This document shows positions 53,414-64,000 of a stretch of 64,000 nucleotides of DNA, one piece after another. The notes beneath the pieces were generated by a model, which was not told the DNA's origin, ran no database searches, and worked only from the letters and a program-made list of their open reading frames with translations. The stretch is from Mediterranea sp. (in: CFB group bacteria). GTDB taxonomy: Bacteria; Bacteroidota; Bacteroidia; Bacteroidales; Bacteroidaceae. The stretch is from the NCBI GenBank assembly GCA_031261785.1, contig JAISIZ010000117.1, positions 1 through 64,000 of the forward strand, read 5' to 3'. Position 1 is the stretch's first letter. Each line of letters starts with the position of its first letter. The position numbers and the translations under genes are program-made.

Positions 53414-54118
53414 TCAATAATAGTATTCTTTCGTCAGCTCGATGTATTCGGGGCTATATCCTCCTCCCTCCTTCTCGACAAACAGTTCGTCGGCCATGCG
53501 TGGGCAGGCTTCGAAGGCGAAGGCGAGCAATGAGCGCCGCGCGGGCTTGCCGGGTTTGGTAAAGACGTTGGTCTGGCGGACGGTGTATAGCCGGTGAGCT
53601 AAGGCGAGGCTCTTCACCGTCTCGGCGGCGTCGGCGGGAATTACGAGCGAGAACGTACCGTTGGGGGCGAGCGACCGGGCCACTCCCTCCAGCAGCTTGC
53701 CGTAGCTCAGCGACTGGTTGTGGCGCGCGGCGTCGCGCCGCGGGTCGGGACAACGCAGGGAATCCGTGAAATAAGGAGGATTGGAAACTATGACATCGAA
53801 CTTCACCGGGGAATGGTAGTGCTTGAAATCGGCCCGCACCACCTCTATCCGCCCGCTCCAGGGCGAGTGGGCCACATTGTCGCTTGCCTGCCCGGCCGCC
53901 GCGGCGTCGATTTCCAAGGCCACCAGGCGGGCGTCGGGGGCGGCGCGTTGGGCCAGCATCAGGGCGATCAGTCCCGTCCCCGTGCCCACGTCGAGCAGGT
54001 GGCGCGCTCCCTCCACGGAGGTCCATGCTCCCAGCAGCACGCCGTCGGTACCCACCTTCATGGCGCAACGGTCGTGCCACACGGTAAATCGCTTGAACTG
54101 AAAATAGGGTTTCGACAT
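53414..54118 (-). CDS. trmN6: tRNA1(Val) adenine-37 N6-methyltransferase
   Basis: 234 residues. SAM-dependent N6-adenine methyltransferase (YfiC type). KFDVIVSNPPYFTDSL contains the NPPY catalytic motif. The SAM-binding region is LLDVGTGTGLIALMLAQRAA followed by LVALEIDAAAAGQA. The N-terminus FQFKRFTVWHDRCAMKVGTDG matches the family. Normal length. Single gene with its own promoter. Confidence 0.93.
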   Translation of the reverse strand: MSKPYFQFKRFTVWHDRCAMKVGTDGVLLGAWTSVEGARHLLDVGTGTGLIALMLAQRAAPDARLVALEIDAAAAGQASDNVAHSPWSGRIEVVRADFKHYHSPVKFDVIVSNPPYFTDSLRCPDPRRDAARHNQSLSYGKLLEGVARSLAPNGTFSLVIPADAAETVKSLALAHRLYTVRQTNVFTKPGKPARRSLLAFAFEACPRMADELFVEKEGGGYSPEYIELTKEYYY

Positions 54119-54150
54119 GTTTCTTTAATGATGAACGATTGGTGAGCGCT

Positions 54151-54179
54151 CACCCGTTTCCTTATTTCCCGCAAAAATA
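54151..54179 (-). promoter_or_regulatory. trmN6 promoter box with adjoining 14-bp palindrome
   Basis: Minus strand TATTTTTG (54172-54179) fits the -7 consensus; a clear TTTG upstream is lacking. Just downstream GGTGAGCGCTCACC (54151-54164) is a perfect palindrome without a loop, at about +1 to +14. That makes it a candidate repressor site. Confidence 0.5.
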
Positions 54180-54276
54180 AATAATTATCAGTAAATAGTG
54201 AACCTGACATGCCCCTTTTTGGCATTGTTTTTGTGTTTTTACTCAATGCCATGCTTTATAATTAAAGGGAATCGAC

Positions 54277-54311
54277 TAACTTTGCCGCAATTTATGCCGG
54301 CAGTGTGGCAT
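54277..54311 (+). promoter_or_regulatory. lon promoter and leader dyad
   Basis: TAACTTTG (54277-54284) is a perfect -7 box with TTTA (54255-54258) 18 bases upstream. ATGCC (54294-54298) and GGCAT (54307-54311) form a dyad in the early leader. The dyad does not resemble the CIRCE heat-shock operator. Confidence 0.6.
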
Positions 54312-54335
54312 GAACTAAATTCAATAATAGAGTAA

Positions 54336-56794
<2,459 letters not shown>

Positions 56795-56798
<4 letters not shown>

Positions 56799-57925
56799 CA
56801 TTCGAGCTACAGCACACCGACCCCCGGACGAACGCCCGCGCCGGATGGCTCACCACCGACCATGGCGTGGTGCAGACCCCCATCTTCATGCCCGTGGGAA
56901 CCGTGGGAACGGTGAAAGCCGTGCACCAAAGGGAGCTGACAGACGACATACACGCACAGATCATCCTCGGCAACACCTATCACCTCTACCTCCGCCCCGG
57001 GCTGGAGGTGCTCGAGCGGGCTGGCGGATTGCACCGCTTCAACAGCTTCGACCGCCCCATGCTTACCGACAGCGGAGGCTTCCAGGTCTTCTCGCTGGCC
57101 GGCATACGGAAGATCAAGGAAGAAGGCGTGGAGTTCCGGTCGCACATCGACGGCAGCAAGCACTTCTTCTCGCCCGAACGGGTGATGGACATCGAGCGGA
57201 CCATCGGGGCCGACATCGTGATGGCCTTCGACGAATGCCCGCCAGGCACGGCCGACTACGACTATGCCAAAAAGTCGCTCGACCTGACACACCGCTGGCT
57301 CGACCGCTGCATCGCACGTTTCGACGCCACGGAGCCGAAGTACGGCTACCGCCAGTCGCTGTTCCCCATCGTGCAAGGATGCGTCTACCCCGACCTGCGA
57401 CGGCGGTCGGCCGAGTACATCGCCTCCAAGGAGGCCGACGGCAACGCCATCGGTGGACTGGCCGTGGGCGAACCCGTAGAGAAGATGTACGAGATGATAG
57501 AGCTGGTGAACGAGATACTGCCCCGCGACAAACCCCGCTACCTCATGGGAGTGGGCACGCCCGCCAACATCCTCGAGGCGATAGAACGGGGTGTCGACAT
57601 GTTCGACTGCGTGATGCCCACCCGCAACGGGCGCAACGGCATGCTCTTCACCAAGGACGGCGTGATGAACATGCGCAACAAGAAGTGGGAGATGGACTTC
57701 TCGCCCATCGAGGCCGACGGCGCCTCGTACGTCGACACGCTGTACAGCAAGGCATACCTGCGCCACCTGTTTCACGCCGACGAGCTGCTGGCGCTACAGA
57801 TAGCCTCCATACACAACCTCGCCTTCTACCTCTGGCTGGTGGGCGAGGCGCGACAACACATCATCGCCGGCGACTTCGGCACCTGGAAGCCGACGATGGT
57901 GAAGCGAGTATCCACCCGACTGTGA
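56795..57925 (+). CDS. tgt: tRNA-guanine transglycosylase, zinc-site cysteines absent
   Basis: 376 residues. Exchanges guanine for preQ1 at position 34 of GUN tRNAs. Start at 56795 overlaps lon; upstream in-frame sequence is within lon. Substrate and catalytic motifs are present: [11 protein letters not shown] (general-base Asp), [11 protein letters not shown], and [16 protein letters not shown] (nucleophile Asp). The usual zinc motif CxCxxC is replaced: aligning to the canonical C-terminal region, [19 protein letters not shown] has Gly, Ser and Asp where the three Cys should be, while the fourth ligand, His in SIHNLAFY, is kept. Confidence 0.94.
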
Positions 57926-57932
57926 GCCGACA

Positions 57933-59036
57933 ATGCCAAAGAGTAACCGATACATAAAGAGGCTCGACTGGTACATCATCAAGAAGTTCCTGGGCACGTA
58001 CGTGTTCGCCATCGCGCTCATCATCTCCATCGCCGTGGTGTTCGACTTCAACGAGAAGATGGACCGCTTCATGCAGAACAACGCGCCTTGGAGCGCCATC
58101 CTGCTCGACTACTACGCCAACTTCATCCCCTACTTCGCCAACCTCTTCAGCCCGCTGTTCGTCTTCATAGCCGTCATATTCTTCACTTCCAAGCTGGCCG
58201 AGAACTCCGAGATCATCGCCATGTTCTCAACCGGCATGAGCTTCAAGCGGATGATGCGCCCATACATGATCTCGGCGGCCGTCATAGCCATCGCCACGTT
58301 CGTCATGGGCGCCTACATCATCCCCAGAGGTAGCGCCACGCGGCTGGACTTCACCAACACGTACGTCAAGCCCACGGCGAAAAAAAGCTCCACCCGCAAC
58401 GTGCAGTTGCAAGTGGACGACGGCGTGGTGGCCTACATCGACAACTATTACGACGGTACGAAGACGGGCAACCGCTTCTCGCTCGACAAGTTCGTGGACA
58501 AACAATTGGTATCGCACCTCACGGCAGCCCGCATCACCTACGACACCACCGCCGTGCACAAATGGATCATACACGACTACATGATCCGCGAGCTGGACGG
58601 CATGAAGGAGAAGATCACCCGAGGCACCCGGATGGATTCCATCATCAACATGGAGCCGGCCGACTTCCTCATCCTGCCCGACCAGCAGGAGATGATGACC
58701 AGCCCGCAGCTGGGCGAATACATCGGCAAGCAGAAGAAGCGGGGCTTCGCCAACATCAAGCAGTTCGAGATCGAATACCACAAGCGCATCGCCATGTCGT
58801 TCGCCTCGTTCATCCTCACCATCATCGGCGTGTCGCTCTCGTCGCGGAAGACGAAAGGCGGAATGGGACTCTACCTCGGTATCGGGCTGGGACTGAGCTT
58901 CTCGTACATCCTCTTCCAGACCATCAGCTCCACCTTCGCCATCAACGGCAACGTGCCGCCGTTTGTCGCCGTATGGATCCCCAACGTGCTCTACGCGGCG
59001 ATAGCCCTCTTCCTCTACAAGCGAGCGCCCAAGTAG
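57933..59036 (+). CDS. LptF/LptG family permease
   Basis: 367 residues. YjgP/YjgQ-type inner-membrane subunit of the LPS export ABC system. Helices near 15-40 (IIKKFLGTYVFAIALIISIA), 60-85, 100-125, then a periplasmic beta-jellyroll segment (about 130-260), and three helices at the end (SFASFILTIIGVSLSS, MGLYLGIGLGLSFSYIL, VWIPNVLYAAIALFLY). Bacteroidetes usually encode the two permeases apart. Starts 7 bases after tgt, so a lon-tgt-permease unit is likely. Confidence 0.92.
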   Translation: MPKSNRYIKRLDWYIIKKFLGTYVFAIALIISIAVVFDFNEKMDRFMQNNAPWSAILLDYYANFIPYFANLFSPLFVFIAVIFFTSKLAENSEIIAMFSTGMSFKRMMRPYMISAAVIAIATFVMGAYIIPRGSATRLDFTNTYVKPTAKKSSTRNVQLQVDDGVVAYIDNYYDGTKTGNRFSLDKFVDKQLVSHLTAARITYDTTAVHKWIIHDYMIRELDGMKEKITRGTRMDSIINMEPADFLILPDQQEMMTSPQLGEYIGKQKKRGFANIKQFEIEYHKRIAMSFASFILTIIGVSLSSRKTKGGMGLYLGIGLGLSFSYILFQTISSTFAINGNVPPFVAVWIPNVLYAAIALFLYKRAPK

Positions 59037-59068
59037 AGGGTGTATCATAAATCGGAGCGGCTTTCTTT

Positions 59069-59141
59069 TAGGCGCGGATTACGCGGATTACACAGTCTCT
59101 TCCAGAACACACCGCAGTGAAATCCGTGTAATCCGTGCCTA
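59069..59141. repeat. inverted repeat of GGATTAC words
   Basis: Left arm 59069-59089 (TAGGCGCGGATTACGCGGAT) and right arm 59121-59141 are inverted copies with 19 of 21 matches. Related in wording to the inner part of the repeat at 961-1100 and to the ferritin terminator arms. It lies about 30 bases after the permease stop. Confidence 0.8.
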
Positions 59142-59225
59142 AATATTCTCTTTTTGATAGGACTTTTCACTTATGATACAGCCTCACCCCCCGCGGGACA
59201 GCGACAGCCACCTACGGGGCACCCA

Positions 59226-59287
59226 AAACAAAGTTCCGCCCATCCTCCAGGCATCAAAGCCCTTGGGACGAGCGGAACCTTTTGTTG
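59226..59287. terminator. bidirectional terminator
   Basis: AACAAAGTTCCGC (59226-59238 region) pairs with GCGGAAC-C-TTTTGTT (59272-59287), with a further CCC/GGG pairing inside. It lies between the convergent permease unit and the thioredoxin-like gene, with T-rich ends in both directions. Confidence 0.6.
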
Positions 59288-59327
59288 TATTCCTTGTTCC
59301 TCTGCGGCACACCTTTCGGCGTCTCGG

Positions 59328-59831
59328 TCAATTCAGCTTTTCAACGTAAGCGGAAAGGTCTGCGGTGGAGATGTCTTTCGCGACAATTACACCATTTTTG
59401 TCCAGCAGGTAGTTGGTAAACCCACGATCCAGGCGATACTCCCTGAAGAGTCCTGAATCCTCGCCTTTCGTATCCACGAAGCAGGAGGAGGGGTCTATCC
59501 GGTCCTTGCGTATGGTCTCCTCGAACACGGCCTTGCTGGGGTCGAACGATACCGAAACCATCGCCACGTCGCGCGAATCACTTAGCGCGTCGCTCAAGCT
59601 GGCGTTCAACATTCGTGAGCGGGCGTCGTAGCCGGCCCAGAAGCTGATCAGTACGTACCTTCCCCGAAGGGAGGTGAGGTCGAACGCGGGTTGCCCCGCC
59701 GTCGTAGTTTCGATTCGGAAATCAGGCGCTACGTCACCTTCGTTCAGTCCTTTCGTAGACTTGTCTTTTCCTACGAAAGCGGTTAAGGAATAAATGAGTA
59801 ATACAACAAAAATCCATTTTACATATTTCAT
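59328..59831 (-). CDS. thioredoxin-fold protein lacking the CxxC motif
   Basis: 167 residues. N-terminal signal or anchor (VKWIFVVLLIYSLTAFVG), then an AhpC/TlpA-like fold: GDVAPDFRIET, LRGRYVLISFWAGYDARSR, MVSVSFDPSKAVFEETI, FREYRLDRGFTNYLLDKNGV. Where TlpA proteins have WCxxC this one reads AGYDARS, so no redox Cys pair exists. The only Cys (SSCFVD) is elsewhere. It may be a structural or binding member of the family. Single gene with its own promoter and a structured leader of about 125 bases (CCCGGG repeated at about 59868 and 59888). Confidence 0.82.
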   Translation of the reverse strand: MKYVKWIFVVLLIYSLTAFVGKDKSTKGLNEGDVAPDFRIETTTAGQPAFDLTSLRGRYVLISFWAGYDARSRMLNASLSDALSDSRDVAMVSVSFDPSKAVFEETIRKDRIDPSSCFVDTKGEDSGLFREYRLDRGFTNYLLDKNGVIVAKDISTADLSAYVEKLN

Positions 59832-59963
59832 GTAACTCGAATTTAGTGAGTACTATCCCGGGGCCGCCACTGGGGCGCGGTTTCTACCCGGGAGGTTGCT
59901 TCTCGGGCATCCGGCGAAGATAAATCCGCTGATATTCAATGCCTTTTTTCTTGAAACCGGCGG

Positions 59964-59996
59964 CAAAGGTACACATTTAGAGGAGCAACTTCCAAA
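59964..59996 (-). promoter_or_regulatory. promoter of the thioredoxin-like gene
   Basis: Minus strand: TTTG (59993-59996), 21 bases, TACCTTTG (59964-59971). Confidence 0.7.
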
Positions 59997-60067
59997 AAAG
60001 AAGCTAATTCTTTGCGTTCTTATTCAAACTTTTAATGCTTTTCAGCATACGAATAAAGGTTTTTGCT

Positions 60068-60075
60068 TACTTTTG
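60068..60075 (+). promoter_or_regulatory. serB -7 box
   Basis: TACTTTTG fits the -7 consensus; TTTC rather than TTTG is found near the -33 position. The ATG is 24 bases downstream. Confidence 0.55.
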
Positions 60076-60098
60076 CGAATTAATTCGCTGATACTGAT

Positions 60099-61331
60099 AT
60101 GCCGCAATCCCCAAATACGGAGCTGATTCTGATCAGGGTCACGGGCGAGGACCGTCCGGGGCTGACTTCGTCGGTCACCGAGATACTGGCCAGGTACGAT
60201 GCCGTGATACTCGACATCGGCCAGGCCGACATCCACAACACCCTCTCGCTGGGCATCTTGTTCAAGAGCGAGGAACGCCACTCCGGATCCATCATGAAAG
60301 AGCTGCTCTTCAAGGCCTCCGCCCTGGGCGTCTCCATACGCTTCGAGCCTATCGAAGTGGAGCGGTACGAGGAGTGGGTGAGCATGCAGGGTAAGAATCG
60401 ATACATCCTCACCGTGCTGGGACGGAAACTGTCGGCACGGCAAATCTCGGCCGCCACGCACGTGCTGGCCGAACAGGGCCTGAACATCGACGCCATCAAG
60501 CGACTCACGGGACGCATCCCCCTCGAAGAGGGAAAGGCGTCGGCCCGCACACGAGCCTGCATCGAATTTTCCGTGCGGGGCACGCCAAAGGACCGGGAGG
60601 CCATGCAAGCGAGCCTGATGAAGCTCTCGGGAGAGCTGGAGATGGACTTCTCCTTCCAGCTCGACAATATGTTCCGCCGCATGCGTCGCCTCATCTGCTT
60701 CGACATGGATTCCACGCTCATCGAGACCGAAGTGATCGACGAGCTGGCCGAACGGGCCGGCGTAGGCGACAAGGTGAGGGCCATCACCGAGAGTGCCATG
60801 CGTGGAGAGATCGATTTCACCGAGAGCTTCGCCCGGCGGGTGGCCCTGCTCAAGGGTCTCGACGCGTCGGTGATGCGCGACATCGCCGAACGCCTGCCCA
60901 TCACCGAGGGCGTGGACAGGCTGATGTACGTGCTGAAGAAGTACGGCTACAAAATCGCCATCCTCTCGGGAGGATTCACCTATTTCGGACATTACCTGCA
61001 ACAGAAGTACGGCATCGACTACGTCTATGCCAACGAGCTGGAGATTGCCGACGGCAAGCTCACCGGGCGATACGTCGGCGACGTGGTGGACGGCAAGCGG
61101 AAGGCCGAGCTGCTCCGGCTCATCGCGCAAGTGGAGAAAGTGGACATCGCGCAGACCATAGCCGTGGGCGACGGAGCCAACGACCTCCCCATGCTCGCCG
61201 TGTCGGGACTGGGCATCGCCTTCCACGCCAAGCCCAAGGTGGCCGAGAACGCCAGGCAGTCCATCAACACCATCGGGCTGGATGGCGTACTCTACTTCCT
61301 CGGCTTCAAGGATTCCTATTTAAATATGTAA
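60099..61331 (+). CDS. serB: phosphoserine phosphatase with N-terminal ACT domains
   Basis: 410 residues. Last step of serine synthesis. Two ACT-like domains (about 5-80: LILIRVTGEDRPGLTSSVTE; about 100-180: YILTVLGRKLSARQISAATH) precede the HAD phosphatase domain, with Asp202/Asp204 in CFDMDSTLIETEVIDELA, AILSGGFTYFG, and AVGDGANDLPML. Complete. Serine feedback through the ACT part is plausible. Followed after about 60 bases by a helicase gene. Confidence 0.96.
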   Translation: MPQSPNTELILIRVTGEDRPGLTSSVTEILARYDAVILDIGQADIHNTLSLGILFKSEERHSGSIMKELLFKASALGVSIRFEPIEVERYEEWVSMQGKNRYILTVLGRKLSARQISAATHVLAEQGLNIDAIKRLTGRIPLEEGKASARTRACIEFSVRGTPKDREAMQASLMKLSGELEMDFSFQLDNMFRRMRRLICFDMDSTLIETEVIDELAERAGVGDKVRAITESAMRGEIDFTESFARRVALLKGLDASVMRDIAERLPITEGVDRLMYVLKKYGYKIAILSGGFTYFGHYLQQKYGIDYVYANELEIADGKLTGRYVGDVVDGKRKAELLRLIAQVEKVDIAQTIAVGDGANDLPMLAVSGLGIAFHAKPKVAENARQSINTIGLDGVLYFLGFKDSYLNM

Positions 61332-61393
61332 CTAAGTAACGGAGAAAAAACGAAGAATGATTCTCTACGGAATAAATTAAGTAAAATGATAGA

Positions 61394-62680
<1,287 letters not shown>

Positions 62681-62691
62681 CCCATCACGAA

Positions 62692-62739
62692 ATAAATTGG
62701 ATAGAATGCGGGGTTTTATCCAATTTATCTCTACTTTTG
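62692..62739 (+). promoter_or_regulatory. 12-bp inverted repeat adjoining the HU/SPOR gene promoter
   Basis: ATAAATTGGATA (62692-62703) and TATCCAATTTAT (62717-62728) are perfectly complementary around 13 bases. Four bases later TACTTTTG (62732-62739) fits the -7 consensus. No TTTG is seen at the usual place, which falls inside the dyad. The ATG is at 62745, so the mRNA would be leaderless. The dyad may be the terminator of the helicase gene, an activator or repressor site, or both. Confidence 0.55.
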
Positions 62740-62744
62740 TACCC

Positions 62745-63770
62745 ATGATTGACTTGGCACGCCACATAGAGGCTCTGTTGCTGGAGAACGATTGCGTCAT
62801 TGTACCGGGCTTGGGAGGGTTCATCGCCCACCATGTCCCCGCCATGCGCGCCGAAGAGGAGGGGCTGTTCCTGCCCCCTTCCCGCCTGATAGGCTTCAAC
62901 CCCCGCTTGCTTATCAACGACGGCGTGCTCGTCCAGTCGTACATGTCGGCCTACGGCACCAACTTCGTCGACGCCACCCGCCGGATAGAGAAAGAGGTGG
63001 CGCTACTCATCGAACAACTTCAACGCGATGGCGAGGTCGCCCTGGAGAACATCGGCCAGCTACGCCATGACATACGCGGCAACTATCTCTTCACTCCTTA
63101 CGAAGAGAAACTCGTCACCCCGTCGCTCTACGGGCTGGAACCGTTCCAGCTCGCCGAGCTTGCCGCCCGGAGAATGCCCGAACGGACACCCATCCCCATC
63201 ACCACGCGCACGAGCGGGAAACAAGAGGAAACCAAGGCCGTCTACGCGGCGCGTACGGGACGTTCCTTCCTGCGCTACGCCGCCGCCGCGGCTGCCATCT
63301 TCCTGCTGTTTTTCGCCTTCCCCACCTCCACGCAGAACACCAAGCCGTACGCCAACGGCTACGCTCGCTTGCTGCCCGACGAGCTGTTCGCCGCGAAGCG
63401 GGATCCTGTCCCGGCGAAGCAGGATGCCGCCCCGGCCACACCACAAGACACCGCGGCCATCGAGCATCCGCAGCCTCGGCTGTCGCGTCCACAGCCCGTA
63501 CCCATGATAAAAATCAAGAACGTCGATAAGCCCGCCCCCTCAAGCAGCCGGTACCACCTCGTCGTAGCCGCGGGCATCGGCCTGAAGAGCGCCGAAGCCT
63601 TGGCCGAGCGGCTGAAAGCCGAAGGGCATAGCGAAGCCCGCGTGCTGACAGCCGAAGGGAAAGTGCGCGTCGTCATCCGCTCCCTCAGCGACCGGGCCGA
63701 AGCCATCAAGGCATTGATGGAGCTGCGAGAGGAACCCGGATACCAAAATTCCTGGATGCTCACCGACTGA
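62745..63770 (+). CDS. HU-domain / SPOR-domain membrane protein
   Basis: 341 residues from ATG 62745; homology begins exactly there (MIDLARHIEALLLENDCVIV). N-terminal HU-like (CCDC81-type) domains about 1-140 (PGLGGFIAHHVPAMRAEEEG, DGEVALENIGQLRHDIRGNY), one membrane helix near 185-200 (YAAAAAAIFLLFFAFP), a Pro-rich linker, and a C-terminal SPOR domain (about 265-341: YHLVVAAGIGLKSAEALAER). SPOR domains bind denuded peptidoglycan, often at division sites. The HU part is cytosolic, so the protein could connect DNA or another cytosolic partner to the septum (inference). Confidence 0.88.
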   Translation: MIDLARHIEALLLENDCVIVPGLGGFIAHHVPAMRAEEEGLFLPPSRLIGFNPRLLINDGVLVQSYMSAYGTNFVDATRRIEKEVALLIEQLQRDGEVALENIGQLRHDIRGNYLFTPYEEKLVTPSLYGLEPFQLAELAARRMPERTPIPITTRTSGKQEETKAVYAARTGRSFLRYAAAAAAIFLLFFAFPTSTQNTKPYANGYARLLPDELFAAKRDPVPAKQDAAPATPQDTAAIEHPQPRLSRPQPVPMIKIKNVDKPAPSSSRYHLVVAAGIGLKSAEALAERLKAEGHSEARVLTAEGKVRVVIRSLSDRAEAIKALMELREEPGYQNSWMLTD

Positions 63771-64000
63771 CAAACGTCCTCCCCATCCCCCCATTGAGAC
63801 ATTTTATGGACCGAATGAGACACTTTTCCCGTTCGGAATCCCCGCTTTTCTCCGAGAAAAAGCAGATCTTCGCGGCTACAATTCTTAGCTACGATAAATC
63901 TAAGCGATAAAAGGCGCTAAGGAAAGAGAGAAGTAACGAAATCGAGAATCCGGAGAAAAGAACGAAATGAATCCGGAGAAAGACTAACGAGACCCAGAGA
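63771..64000. other. intergenic end of window, no gene seen
   Basis: AT-rich sequence with two copies of GAATCCGGAGAAA (about 63944 and 63971) and a 26-base motif at 63796-63821 that recurs at 10541-10566 with 22 matches. No ORF, promoter pair or terminator is convincing. Confidence 0.5.

Overview
The window looks like chromosomal DNA of a member of the Bacteroidales. The evidence is the recurring -33 TTTG / -7 TAnnTT(T/C)G promoter pattern (spacing 19-21 bp), an UpxY-type antiterminator, FimA/Mfa-type pilus lipoproteins, BACON and FISUMP domains, HU/SPOR fusions and TlpA/DUF4369 and DUF5106 lipoproteins. Base composition is clearly above 50 % GC. With the style of the genes, this suggests Tannerellaceae or a relative, but the genus cannot be fixed from sequence reading alone.

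Layout. 1-6.9 kb: a partial AAA ATPase, a nested inverted repeat, then a minus-strand surface-polysaccharide operon (UpxY antiterminator, WecA-like transferase, Wza-like and Wzc-like export/tyrosine kinase proteins). 7-10.9 kb: an exported DUF362 protein translationally coupled to a TonB-dependent receptor with an extra N-terminal domain, and a small peptide gene. 11.1-17.2 kb: minus-strand unit of RNase R, flavin split-barrel protein, GH3 glycosidase and aldo/keto reductase. 17.4-21.7 kb: two thioredoxin-fold lipoproteins, a divergent DEFD-box helicase and an internally deleted AlbA-type protein, followed by a 41-bp tandem array. 22.3-29.1 kb: leuA-leuC-leuD-cimA-leuB operon with a leader peptide and attenuator, interrupted by two long hairpin repeats. 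29.3-35.2 kb: a family 2 glycosyltransferase facing a three-gene type V (Fim/Mfa-like) pilus operon. 35.5 kb: initiator tRNA. 35.9-41.1 kb: phosphohexomutase, C69 peptidase, M23 peptidase. 41.3-42.9 kb: ribosomal protein S16 and a second, unrelated 41-bp tandem array. 43-49.5 kb: hisH-hisA-hisF-hisIE-ftsE-lysC-lysA and ferritin. 49.5-53.2 kb: biotin-dependent acyl-CoA carboxylase operon. 53.4-63.8 kb: TrmN6, Lon, Tgt, LptF/G-like permease, a cysteine-less thioredoxin-like protein, SerB, DEAD-box helicase and an HU-SPOR membrane protein.

The most interesting element is the leu leader. A 27-codon peptide rich in Ile and Leu codons is followed by mutually exclusive RNA pairings ending in an intrinsic terminator just before leuA. 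The operon also carries a gene closely resembling spirochaete citramalate synthase, so its enzymes could make both leucine and (through 2-oxobutyrate) isoleucine, which matches the mixed Leu/Ile content of the leader. Second are the two unrelated intergenic minisatellites that share the same 41-bp period, and several families of long intergenic inverted repeats, two of which lie inside the leu operon.
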